DNA of 64,000 nt from Phytophthora colocasiae (GCA_018806915.1 JAGKQI010000088.1:620001-684000), one strand, 5' to 3'; shown: positions 22,064 through 32,623, counted from the first letter of the stretch. Notes: generated from the letters alone by a model not told the origin. Translations and numbers: made by a program.

Positions 22064-22746
22064 CCCTTCTGCGAAGCAATGGACTAAACTATAGTATACA
22101 AAGTTAAGTCAATGTCTTGTAAAAGGGCCCTCAGGCGCCCTTTTAGAGACAGATCGCAAGATCATCCATGCCTCAAATCTCGCAAGATGCACGAGGATAC
22201 CTCCTTCATCAACCTCTAAGGGCACATCATGCGCCTTTCAAGTTGGCGATCTGATAGGCCGATATCCTGGAGCTAAACAAAAAATCTGGAAGAATACTCT
22301 AATTGGATAAAAAGAAGTTGGTGGGAAGCAGCTTCAGGTAACAAATCAAAAATTACGTCAAACATGAGCCACGTTTTTGAACGCCATGCTTGGAATGATG
22401 ATGCTTGGATGTTGTCTTGCATGAGCACTGGCGCCGCGCTTGCAACAACTACGTCTACACAAACACTTTCCGCTTGTTAATGGCAGTCCAGAATGGCTTT
22501 ATCATTCCCTACGTGTTCGCAATTAGCTTCTTCTACAAACAGCTAGCAAACTGGAATAAATGCCTTTGAATGCCAGAATTAATTTTTATTGAAACTTAAT
22601 TATTTCAAAAACACATAGCATATAAATTACAAAACAACAAGTGAACTATCAAAAATGCGACCTGTTAAAATTAATCGCGAACAACGACGCGTGGCGACCG
22701 TCCAGCATTTCCCTCCCCTCCCGTTTCGGAGAATTCATGACGCTTA
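22064..22746. other. PB-2 left non-coding end
   Basis: About 680 bp with the TIR and AAGGGC/GCGCCC subterminal motifs but no gene. The segment 22560-22740 is AT-rich and probably holds the promoter of the former transposase gene. Confidence 0.55.
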
Positions 22747-23010
22747 GTGAAGAAGCACCCGGAGAAGAAGGCACCACCACCAGGGCAAGTCAGCAAGCGA
22801 CGCCGGCTTGATACGTCCACCGCGTGGGGCGTTCGGTTTCGTGATGTGTGGGCGGCGTTATTAAAGATGGGTGGACATCAAAGCGACCAAGTGGCCGGAG
22901 CTTGGACTCGCGATACCAGTACATCGTCCCTCGTGGGCGTTATAATGGTGAGGAAGGGGTCGACTTCTTTCTCGGCGAAGACGCCTTGATGCAACACCTC
23001 CATGATGCCG
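22747..23010 (+). pseudogene. First exon of the PB-2 piggyBac transposase, frameshifted
   Basis: The sequence aligns with the N-terminal exon of PB-1: GVRFRDVWAALLKMGG matches VDFRHLWRQLREVGW. After a one-base frameshift near 22918, YIVPRGRYNGEEGVDFFLGE matches the GVDFFVGE block, and DALMQHLHDAVQ leads to a splice donor (GTAAGTAAG) at 23011. The frameshift makes the exon non-functional as it stands. In PB-1 an intron occurs at the same point, so the inverted Myb-DOT1 copy may have landed in this intron. Confidence 0.65.
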
Positions 23011-24340
23011 TCCAAGGTAAGTAAGAATGGTGTGATTTGGTGCTACGTGTACTTGACATTGTTCGTGTATGTGCTATAGGTGACGAGCTACGAGAAGCAG
23101 TGGCAGAGCGTGGTGGCGGCGCAGTACAGCAGTGTCGCGGTGCAGCGCAAGACACCGGTGCAGCCGTTGACACCAACGTCCAAGGTGCGTGATGAATGTG
23201 TACTGGACGACGGTGCACTAGTTGCTAATGTTGTGTGCATGCGTAAGGTGCAGGTGGTGAGCATCGAGCAGCAGGCGGACTACATCTCATCGATGCTGTG
23301 CAAGGTGTGTGAGGTCTTTATGGAGGTGGTGCTTCTGATGGCTGATGCTGCTATGTGTTTTGTAGGACTTGGACATCGGGACGATGCTGGTACAGCGTAC
23401 GCTGGTACTGTCGGTAGAGGTGAGAAAGAACTACATGGACTGTGTGGGTGCTGTGGTTGTTGACGTTATTTGCGTACTGTGTATGTAGCTCACGAGCATC
23501 GTGTAGGAGTTGTTGTTAGTGACGCCGCTGGCCGAGGTGGGGGAAGCCGTGTTGTGAGATGGACACAAGATGCTGACGTTGTGCTATGTGATATGCAGTT
23601 TCCAAGCGCCGTGGATCAGCAGCAGTGGATGATGAGGGTGGCGTTACTGGCCCAGGTGAGCGGAATTATATTGTAGAGGTGTTCTGTGTTAGTGACATCG
23701 TTATGCTTGCTGTGTAGTTACCAAACGTCGCGTGTGCGTGAGTTCTGCTAGTGGTGTACGTACGTCGAGACGTAGGCGTGCAGCTGCTGAACGTCCGATT
23801 GGTGGACAATCTGCTCGTGGTCGTGCACTTCGAAGTGCTAGTAATGAACTTGCTTCGGGTGCTTTGGCTGGCACAAGTGACGGTCGTGCTTCGGCCATTG
23901 GACGTGCTGCTGGTGATGACTTTGTTTCGAGTGGCCAAGTTGGCAGCGATGAACTTGCTCGTGGTGGACGTGCGCTTCGAGGTGAACGTGCGCTTCGAGG
24001 TGAACGTCCAGCTGGTGATGAACTTGCTTCGAGTGGTAATGCTGGCACAAGTGGTGGACGAGTTTCGGACAGTGAACGTCCAGCTGGTGATGATCTTGCT
24101 TCGAGTGGTATTGGCACTAGTGGTGGACGAGCTTTGGACAGCGATCGTGCTACTGGTGATGAACGTTCTTCGAGAGGTATTGCTGGCACTAGTGGTGGAC
24201 GAGTTTCGGACAGTGAACGTCCAGCTGGTGATGATCTTGCTTCGAGTGGTATTGGCACTAGTGGTGGACGAGCTTTGGACAGCGATCGTGCTACTGGTGA
24301 TGAACGTTCTTCGAGTGGTAGTGCTGGTACTAGTGGTGGA
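23011..24340 (+). pseudogene. Inverted partial copy of the Myb-DOT1 gene (exons 2-7)
   Basis: Almost base-for-base reverse complement of 28340-29605, including the introns between exons 2-7; for example the exon 2-4 region reads through as the same 127 codons in both copies. It lacks the Myb/SANT exon 1 and the DOT1 exon 8, so it cannot make the enzyme. The Gly/Ser repeat region is longer here, with extra copies of the roughly 22-residue unit (GGRVSDSERPAGDDLASSG). It then runs into unrelated GGRT-rich sequence up to 24565. Together with the other arm it could fold into a hairpin of about 1.3 kb. Confidence 0.85.
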
Positions 24341-24559
24341 AATGATGTTCGTCGTGCGTGTGGCACTAGCGAACAACGTACAGCTAAACATGGGCGTACG
24401 GCTAGATATGGGCGTGTGTCTAGTGGTGGGCGTACTACTGCAGATGTGCGCACTTCTAGAGGTGGGCGTACGGCTAGAGGTGGCACTGCTAGAGGTGGTC
24501 GCACTATTCATGGTGGACGGGTTGCTAGTGTTGGGCGTGTTGGCGGCTGCTTGCAACGA

Positions 24560-27137
24560 ACCTAAGTCTAATACTGGACGGGCAGAAATGTATTGGGGTG
24601 TTTCAAGAAGTTCAGCATTTTCAATCGCTGGCAATAAGATCTCGGTTGGTGAAATTGAAAACTCACGGTGTCTAAATGTTCGAGCATCTAGTGGCGGTAG
24701 TTTTAGTGTCGGTACTACCCGTTACACTGGCGACAACGACGTTATATCAGTGGCCGATGAAGGTGATAGTGACGGAGTATCTGTGATTAGCGGAGGTGCC
24801 AGTAGTCCAGACACGATGAATCTTGCGCCATCTTCATCACGTGCGAACACCCCAACATCTCGATCACCCAATGAGGCCAAAACAACACCACGATCCACGC
24901 CTATCCTACTCCAAGATGTCTACATTGACAAACTGGTCGCGTTCACACCTGACAATGAAACGTGGATGAAGGCTAAGGCATACAGACCGATTGGTACATC
25001 CTACATTGTCGGCCGCATTTACCGTTCTGTGAAGAAGGGAAGAACGCTACTCTCTTTCAAATCCGATGGCTGGATAGTCAATTTCAAAATAACTTGAGAT
25101 CATCAACGCTGGCGTCGCACAGCGTGGTATCAAGAATTACGTTGCACTTACACAGTTGAAAACTCCTAACTGGCGTGTTCTCGTGGAGCCTGATCCTGGT
25201 GAGGAGCTTGACATCGACTCTGAAGCCTCCGACCCAGTGGAAGACCCCATTGAAGCGTTCGATCCTGGCAGCGTTCTTCCCACGAGTCTATCAGAGGTGG
25301 AGGCGATTAGAAACATGCGATTTGTCCCCGGAGAAGACGTTGAATCTCCCTCCTACCTGTATGCGCATGCCGACGGTACAACCAAGACCCACATCCGCCC
25401 TGAGTACAAGCACCTTTTCGAGCACTCTGCCTGCTCAAGCTTTTTCGCGTAAATAACAATATTTTCTGGCGCCAGACATTACACGAGACGAATCACTACG
25501 CTACTTTAAAGGATATTCGCATCGGCAACCCGTTCACGCTGGACGAGTTGATGACTTTCCTCGAATTTTGTTCTTCATGGCTGTGCATGATAAGGGGAGT
25601 ACGCAAACTATTGGGGTCAACAAGCCGAAGACTTAGTGTTTGGAGGATCTACAACCGCTCTAGATTCTATCATGTCACTGTATCGATTCAAGCTCCTTCG
25701 GCGTTGCCTGAGCTTCAATGCTTCGCCAACCACTCTTGAGAAAGATGCTGCGGCAAGGATTAGGCCGCTTCTGAATCTACTAAAGATCACCGGGGCAGTA
25801 CGTTAATGTCGGACGCAATGTTGCTTTGGACGAGGCTAGTGTCGCCTGCAGAACTCGCCAAGGCCGACACATGATCGTGTACAACCCCACCAAGCCAACG
25901 GGCAAGTATCACTTCCGACTTTATATGGTGTGCTGTTCTACTACGTGGATAGCTCTGAACTACAAGCTTCACTGTAATCGAAGTGACATTTTGGACCGTT
26001 TAGACGGTGTTGTTGGGCTGGAGGAAGCCCAGAGTTTGAGAGAGGAGTTCGAAGCTGTATCGAAAATCCGGCAGCATGTGCTTGAAGTTACACGACCTCT
26101 CTTTGGGACGAACCGAATTGTGAACATGGACAACTACTATACATCAGTGCAGCTGCTGCAGGAACTGCGGCTTAAAGGTCTCTATGGGGAGAGGTACAAT
26201 TCGTGCGAATAGCAAACACTTTCCTGCGCATTCAATACTGCCCAAAGATGAGTGCACTCGAGGAGACTACCGACAGGCTGTGGCTCGGGATCACAGTATG
26301 CTAGCGGCATCCTGGTGTGATGGCAATGTAGTCAACATGATTTCCAATGCAGATTCGACAGCCATTACAAGTGTGGCTCGAGTGATTGGCAAAGAACGAA
26401 AGGAATTTACGTCGCCAGTGTGTGTTGCCCACTACAACGCCAATATGCAAGGGGTTGATAGACTTGATCAAATTAGAGGACGCTTCTCTATTTCTGACGG
26501 ACACTCCTATAGACGTTGGCACAAAAAGCTGGCATTAGCACTAATCGATGTCGCGCGATCCAACGCATACCTCACTCAACGTCTCGTCAAAACGGACACC
26601 CCGCCCATCCGAGACCCTCATCGAAAGTTTATGATGGAGCTTGTGGGGGAATTGCTGAATGGACAGTGGAAAAACGCTCCTAGTGAAGGGCGCATGCTTT
26701 ACACTGGCGCATGTGCTACAAGAGACGAAATTGAAGCAGTAAACATGCCGCCGGCACGACCAAGCGTTGACCGTGTTAGAGGTGCGACGATGGTGTGTAC
26801 GTCAGTTTCGTCAAGGCAAATTTATGACAAAAGGCAGAGGAAACGTCGACGCTGCATAGTATGCAGGTGGGAGGGCAGATACCCAACCGAGGTTACGACC
26901 TACTGCTATTCCCATGACGTATGCTTGTGCCGAGAACTGCACGACGTACCTGTCAAGCCGTGGATGTGCCCAAACACTACTGCAACATGTTGGGAAAAAT
27001 TCCATCAGTTCTATCTTCAGCAAAATTTGTTTACTGACAAGGGCAACGTCAGGCGACACTCAAAGCTTGCCATGCTGAAAGCAGCAGCAGGTGACAACGA
27101 GTCGAGGCCACCTGTAGTACGCCAAATTCAAATATAG
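24560..27137 (+). pseudogene. piggyBac transposase of PB-2, decayed
   Basis: The main body of a piggyBac transposase in several frames. An acidic Ser-rich N-terminal region (to 25097) is followed by pieces at 25156-25452, about 25470-25800 and 25826-26212, and the C-terminal part at 26184-27137. Catalytic landmarks remain: NVALDEASVACRTRQG, NRIVNMDNYYTSVQLLQ and GVDRLDQIRGRFS. The C-terminal zinc-binding Cys cluster (CIVCRWEG, CYSHDVCLC) also remains. At least four frame changes are needed, including one in a GGGG run near 26190 and stops near 25098 and 25450. It is therefore dead, and PB-2 would need a transposase supplied in trans. Confidence 0.85.
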
Positions 27138-27155
27138 GTGAAGTTGTTTGTTTGA

Positions 27156-27532
27156 GTGCATGTGTTTACCTGTATGTAACTTGAATTTAGTATGCTTCTA
27201 GTGCATGTGTTTACCTGTATGTAACTTGAGTTTAGTATGCTTCTAGTGCATGTGTTTACCTGTATGTAACTTGAATTTAGTATGCTTCTAGTGCATGTGT
27301 TTACCTGTATGTAACTTGAGTTTAGTATGCTTTTAGCGCATGTGTTTACCTGTGTGTAACTTGAGTTTAGTATGCTTCTAGTGCATGTGTTTACCTGTAT
27401 GTAACTTGAATTTAGTATGCTTCTAGTGCATGTGTTTACCTGTATGTAACTTGAGTTTAGTATGCTTTTAGCGCATGTGTTTACCTGTATGTAACTTGAG
27501 TTTAGTATGCTTCTAGTGCATGTGTTTACCTG
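27156..27532 (+). repeat. 45-bp minisatellite, about 8.4 copies
   Basis: Eight full 45-bp units and a 17-bp partial unit, each starting GTGCATGTGTTTACCTGTAT. Units differ by one to three substitutions (GAATTTAG versus GAGTTTAG, TTCTAGTG versus TTTTAGCG), with a higher-order alternation. It separates the convergent 3' ends of the transposase remnant and the Myb-DOT1 gene. Confidence 0.95.
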
Positions 27533-27600
27533 AATTCCACTTAAATGTACGATGTGTTTGGTGCAAATTGACAGTAGTTATTGTTGGGAAGGCTGTGATA

Positions 27601-29945
27601 CTACTTTGTATTGCTGTTGTACAGATACACAGGAACTCGATCAGCCTTCCAGCTACATCTCACAAGGATTTCATCTGCTAGACTCCAGCGAAGACAAAAC
27701 GGCTCTGTGCACGACTTTCGATGTCTTGGGCAGAATCGAGATGTAGCCGCCAGTAAGCGAGCCTTTGATAAAGTTGCGAGCTCTCGGGCCACCACCAGCT
27801 TCGCGTCTTCTTCAAATAAAAAAATATTCGCGAATACTAATGTAGCATCACGTGTAGCAGGGTTGCTTGAAAATGAAACATCCCGCACGTCTGTTTTCTT
27901 GATCATCACTTTGCCAAGGTGCGGGAATCTTCCAACAAACCGATGGAGGCAACGCTCTGCAAGTTGACAAAGATCACTCCGAACTTCTATGCCAACGCAT
28001 GCCCGGGCTGATGTTGCTATCGCTACTTGAGCGATGATGTTGCCAACACCTGCCCCAACATCCAGAAAAATATCCCTATTGGTAACAGGACTCATCGCCC
28101 GAATTAGGCGAACAACTCCCCAAGAAAGAACTTCACCGGCATTATCCTGTGTCTTCCCAGCCTTCTGCCTCACGTCCCCGCGAGTGATGTCCCTAAAAAT
28201 AAGTCCGACTGCAACCACAGCATCGCTATGGGGTAATGGAGCAGGCGCTTGATCTACAATGAAACTCAATCAGCCGTAAACGACAGTGATACAAGGGAAT
28301 GTACATTCTTACCGGATACGTCAGAATCACTGGATGAATTTAATACGTGAGGGCTGTGACCAGCCCGTCTACCACTAGTGCCAGCAATACCACTCGAAGC
28401 AAGTTCATCACCAGCTGGACGTTCACTGTCCGAAACTCGTCCACCACTTGTGCCAGCATTACCACTCGAAGCAAGTTCATCACCAGTAGCACGATCGCTG
28501 TCCAAAGCTCGTCCACCACTAGTGCCAATACCACTCGAAGCAAGATCATCACCAGCTGGACGTTCACTGTCCGAAACTCGTCCACCACTTGTGCCAGCAT
28601 TACCACTCGAAGCAAGTTCATCACCAGCTGGACGTTCACCTCGAAGCGCACGTCCACCACGAGCAAGTTCATCGCTGCCAACTTGGCCACTCGAAACAAA
28701 GTCATCACCAGCAGCACGTCCAATGGCCGAAGCACGACCGTCACTTGTGCCAGCCAAAGCACCCGAAGCAAGTTCATTACTAGCACTTCGAAGTGCACGA
28801 CCACGAGCAGATTGTCCACCAATCGGACGTTCAGCAGCTGCACGCCTACGTCTCGACGTACGTACACCACTAGCAGAACTCACGCACACGCGACGTTTGG
28901 TAACTACACAGCAAGCATAACGATGTCACTAACACAGAACACCTCTACAATATAATTCCGCTCACCTGGGCCAGTAACTCCACCCTCATCATCCACTGCT
29001 GCTGATCCACGGCGCTTGGAAACTGCATATCACATAGCACAACGTCAGCATCTTGTGTCCATCTCACAACACGGCTTCCCCACCTCGGCCAGCGGCGTCA
29101 CTAACAACAACTCCTACACGATGCTCGTGAGCTACATACACAGTACGCAAATAACGTCAACAACCACAGCACCCACACAGTCCATGTAGTTCTTTCTCAC
29201 CTCTACCGACAGTACCAGCGTACGCTGTGCCAGCATCGTCCCGATGTCCAAGTCCTACAAAACACATAGCAGCATCAGCCATCAGAAGCACCACCTCCAT
29301 AAAGACCTCACACACCTTGCACAGCATCGATGAGATGTAGTCCGCCTGCTGCTCGATGCTCACCACCTGCACCTTACGCATGCACACAACATTAGCAACT
29401 AGTGCACCGTCGTCCAGTACACATTCATCACGCACCTTGGACGTTGGTGTCAACGGCTGCACCGGTGTCTTGCGCTGCACCGCGACACTGCTGTACTGCG
29501 CCGCCACCACGCTCTGCCACTGCTTCTCGTAGCTCGTCACCTATAGCACATACACGAACAACGTCAAGTACACGTAGCACCGAATCACACCATTCTTACT
29601 GACCTTGGACGGCGGCAGTTGCTGTGGCAACGATGCTTGTGGCAGCTGTAGCTGCCTTTCGTGAAAGAGTCCTTGGGCCACCTGCAAGTAACGACCGGGA
29701 AGGGCTACACGACGGGAGCGCCGACGTGTGTGTTGTTCTCCGAAGAAGCATCGCGGGAAGGCCCTTACTACCTTGCCGTAGGTTCTCTTTAGGCTTTCCA
29801 TCCGAAGCCGGAGCTCCTTAGACGTCCGCGTCCCATGCATCTGCCGGGCTACATATGCCCATGTAACCCGCAGGCCTTCGTCTTCGAATTGGGCAGCAAT
29901 CTGCACTAGTAGCTTGTCTTCTGCGTCTGAGAACGTAGTTCGCAT
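27601..29945 (-). CDS. Myb/SANT-like - Gly/Ser repeat - DOT1 histone methyltransferase, carried on PB-2
   Basis: An eight-exon gene read from 29945 to 27601: 29945-29604, 29540-29436, 29372-29316, 29254-29201, 29113-29068, 29022-28966, 28903-28313, 28253-27601. All introns are about 37-90 bp and GT/AG, and the exons join without a stop into 634 aa. Exon 1 holds a Myb/SANT-like domain of the oomycete type (FSDAEDKLLVQIAAQFEDEG, TWAYVARQM, LKRTYGKVVRAFPRCFF). Exon 7 encodes tandem 22-residue Gly/Ser/Arg units. Exon 8 encodes a DOT1 catalytic domain: SAM-binding DVGAGVGNIIAQVAIAT, acidic GIEVRSDLCQLAE, ATLVFANIFLFEEDAK (position of the DOT1 NNF motif) and the C-terminal CSWKADRVPVYLY, matching the SWTGKPVSYYLH block. 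Known DOT1 enzymes methylate histone H3 Lys79; targeting by the Myb domain is inference. It lies convergent to the dead transposase. Confidence 0.8.
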
Positions 29946-30255
29946 TAGTCCAATATGTTGATAATATATCTATGTAAATATCTTACCTTTCTATTGGCGG
30001 GGGGGATCTCAAATGGACGGCAGAGAGACGCCACACAGGAAGATTATGCTGCGCATCGAAAAAAAAAGGTCGTAGTTTATAAAATACCCTAGCCGTAAGA
30101 AAACAAAGTGCAGTTATTGGTAGAAATTCTGGAAGTTCTTTAAAGTACGTTTTTTTCTAAAAGGGCCTTTATGCGCCCTTCAAGCAGTCTGTTTTCGTAC
30201 CTAAATGAAAAACATACCCAAAGAGCGCATAATGCGCCCCTGCACCGCAGAAGGG
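29946..30255. other. PB-2 right non-coding end
   Basis: About 310 bp containing the presumed promoter of the Myb-DOT1 gene, subterminal AAGGGC/GCGCCC motifs and the right TIR. No gene is seen. Confidence 0.6.
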
Positions 30256-30359
30256 TTAATAACTATGGCATACTACTAGTAGTATTTGGTGCATGACAAC
30301 ATTTGGAAACACCCTTGCTACGTCAAAGTGTGGCGAGTGCCTGCGTAAATGAAAAGAGA

Positions 30360-31830
30360 ATGGATTCACGTCTAATTTGTTCTTACGGTATTGAAAAGTT
30401 TTGGTGCGTGGGGTTACTTACGCTAGGTAGTTCCTCGCGTTGCAGCAATCTACAAGAATTTGGTGTCCACCCACCACTCGGACGTGTAGTTGCTCAGGAG
30501 AATGTCCGTGATGTTCACAGGTGCGTCCAGCTGTCCACTGAATGACACTCGCTGGCCTGTGTTGGCACCACGGCCGTTGTTGCTGTACTCCTTGAAATAA
30601 ACGTTGGCCGTGTTGTTGTCCTTGTTCCACTGCTGCCATCCCTGCGGGTTAATGACATCGCCCAGCTTACTGTTCTGGAAAACCACGCGAGCGTACGGAT
30701 ACCAAGGACGACCGAGGTAAGCCGTTCCGTTCATCGAAGCATTGGAGCTGAAGACTCGCGCATTATTAAAGACGTACTCGGACAGATTGGAGCTGTTCGT
30801 GTTGCCATTAGCAGTGACAGCGCCCTTACCCACCGATTCCAAGTCGCACGACTCAAACCAGGCCTTCGCTTGTAGTCCAAAGATGAAATCCACGGCACCA
30901 GCAATGTACGACCGGGCGTAGAGTTCACGACCCTTATTGGCACACAAAGTGTCCTGGTATCCGGTGAAGTTGCAGGTGTAGAACCCGTAGTTAGGAGCAT
31001 CGACGTATGTAGCTACTGCTTGACCCAGAGTCGTAATTTTGCCAGTCGGATTGGCAACGTTGAGATTGTACACTTTCACGCCGCTCTTGGATTTGAACAG
31101 CAAAGTGCTGACAAGTTGGTTAAGTGATCCAGTAGCATTGGCAGGTAGATCCCTTTGAGCCATTGTGTGGGTGATGGTCACTTGGTTCTTTGCGTAGTTC
31201 ATCGTGTTGCATGTGTAGCCCTGCAGCGTCAATCGGCCGTTAAGCTTCGGGATCGTCACCTGCTCGTGGTAGACGCCAGGGAACATGAAGAGTGTATGCT
31301 CGTCCGTCGTGTTGGGGACATTAGCGACAGCTTCTGATACAGTTTTGAAGCTGCCAGCATACGCACCAGTGGCATCGACAACGAAGGCGCCCGCAGGAGG
31401 TTTCGTCCTTGAGTTTGGTCCAGTGCAAGCACTGCTGACTGTGGCGAACAATGCCGTCGTGAGGTAAGCAAGAGCTGCGATTTTTGAGTGTTGGAAGGAG
31501 AAACCCAAAATGAACAAGATAGCAGTGTACCTCCTCAGTTGTGCGCGACTGGCATGCTGCAGTCACGGGTGCAATACGATACGTTGGTGTTGTGTACACT
31601 GATGCTCGCCCATCTTGGGAATGGACTTGTGCACAATCATGGAGTGCGACATAACGCAAGATAAACTGGTAGCGAGTGCGTTTGAAGGATCGAAAGGAAG
31701 CGAGCCTTACATTTTGCTTCTTCTGTTGAAGCGGCTGCGAGGCTGCCGCAAGATTTGCATCCTCCAAGGGCTTCCTCTGAGGAAGGCACTTCCTCACGCT
31801 TAAGCTTACGAAGAAGTAGTAGTACATATG
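30360..31830 (-). repeat. Arm A' of inverted duplication
   Basis: Reverse-complement copy of 3421-4937. Compared with A it has small deletions of about 20, 8 and 20 bp, all in the part corresponding to the promoter, leader and start codon, and a few substitutions elsewhere. Confidence 0.9.
30450..31517 (-). pseudogene. Pectin methylesterase copy lacking a start codon
   Basis: A near-identical copy of the enzyme at 3807-4847; all active-site motifs (GYQDTLCA, GAVDFIFG, LGRPW) and the whole mature chain remain open to the stop at 30450. A net 20-bp deletion has removed the ATG and the first residues of the signal peptide. The in-frame extension upstream begins with TTG (LFILGFSFQHS) and contains no ATG, and the next in-frame ATG lies inside the mature enzyme. 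The copy is probably silent or would yield a non-secreted fragment. If a non-ATG start were used, the product would still have a hydrophobic N-terminus, so inactivity is likely but not proven. Confidence 0.85.
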
Positions 31831-31861
31831 AAGTCAACAGTAGTGATACGGTTGTGCAATA

Positions 31862-31911
31862 CAGTAAGCGACATATTAATGTGGATCGACATTAATATAT
31901 GTCGCTGACTG
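31862..31911. repeat. Hairpin next to the A' breakpoint
   Basis: Arms of about 21-23 bp (left CAGTAAGCGACATATTAATGT at 31862-31882, complementary right arm 31889-31911) around a six-base loop. It starts about 30 bp outside the end of arm A'. There is no T-run, so it is not a typical terminator. Confidence 0.75.
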
Positions 31912-32038
31912 TGCAGAAAATGCCGACTGCATATCATGCATTGTATGATATGATCACTCGTGCAACTACTGGCACAAATTCCATACAAATGCTACACAGA
32001 ACAGCACCGATTATCCCGACCAGATCCGGAATTCAATT

Positions 32039-32623
32039 ATGGAGGAGAAGCCCAAGGCCGCGCCGGAGCGTAAGGCGCTCGTGACGGACCACAGCGGCCA
32101 CTCGCATGCCGACAGCCACGTGACGTGGGACGAGGAGACCATCGCGCTGCACGACTTGGACCGTGGCACGCGCATGAAGATCGACGAGCCCAACACGCCG
32201 TATCATTACTACGCGGAAAGTGACGAGGCGGGAGGAGTATCACCCGCGCGAAGTCTCTCGGGTCAAGAGGGGCAGCCGCCCATTCAGGTATGATTTTTTT
32301 TAATATATTATTTTATTATTTATTGAATAAGATTATATAAACATGTTGGTTTTTAGTGGGACGAGCTCCAGTCGAAGCTACAGGACGTTGAGGACAAGAA
32401 GAAAAGCGAATGGGACAGAAGTGACGACGAGAGCTCAAGCTCAGCCTCAGGTGTCAACTTCTCGGCTCGAGATGCCGAAGGGAAAAAGATTAAGAAAGAT
32501 CCCAACTTTGCAGAGAAGCGTAAAATGCACTACAACGAGTTCGAGAGGGTTCGAGCCTGGAAGATGCAACATGCAGCTGAAGATGAAGAAGATGAAGAAG
32601 AAGAAAAGAAACCAGCAGCTTAA
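32039..32623 (+). CDS. Protein phosphatase inhibitor 2 (PP1 regulator)
   Basis: Inhibitor-2 binds and restrains protein phosphatase 1 in cytoplasm and nucleus. Two exons (32039-32287 and 32357-32623) around a 69-bp AT-rich intron give 171 aa, a usual size for lower eukaryotes. The family core MKIDEPNTPYHYY (residues about 44-56) holds the Thr-Pro site phosphorylated by GSK3/MAP kinases in animals, and DPNFAEKRKMHYNEFERVR near residues 130-150 matches the PP1-docking helix that covers the active site. An acidic DEEDEEEE tail follows. The N-terminus lacks an obvious canonical KGILK motif, which is degenerate in many protists. The gene is convergent with the SHIPPO gene, with 226 bp between stops. 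Confidence 0.88.

Larger units (their letters stand above)
22064..30255. mobile_element. piggyBac-like transposon PB-2 (8.2 kb) with DOT1 cargo
   Basis: An 8192-bp element. The left end CCCTTCTGCGAAGCA follows TTAA (22060-22063); the right end is the complement of CCCTTCTGCGGTGCA and precedes TTAA (30256-30259), giving 13/15 matching TIRs. Subterminal motifs of the type AAGGGCnnnnATGCGCCCTT recur near both ends (22121-22146, 22218-22240, 30155-30185, 30218-30240). Contents from left: first transposase exon, an inverted copy of Myb-DOT1 exons 2-7, the decayed transposase body, a 45-bp minisatellite, and an intact-looking Myb-DOT1 gene on the minus strand. The left TTAA is shared with PB-1. Confidence 0.85.

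Noticed and set aside
23666..24634. Long open frames on both strands over the Gly/Ser repeat (Thr/Ser-rich, Pro/Arg-rich and Val/Leu-rich products)
   Set aside because: The 66-bp repeat is open in several frames at once. Only the frame matching spliced exon 7 of the Myb-DOT1 gene has continuity with conserved domains.
27156..27532. CRISPR-like array
   Set aside because: Units are directly adjacent 45-bp tandem repeats without unique spacers, and the genome is eukaryotic.
22064..30255. Helitron or retroelement origin of the 8.2-kb element
   Set aside because: TTAA duplications, inverted ends and a piggyBac catalytic domain explain it; there is no Rep/helicase, CTRR end, LTR or reverse transcriptase.
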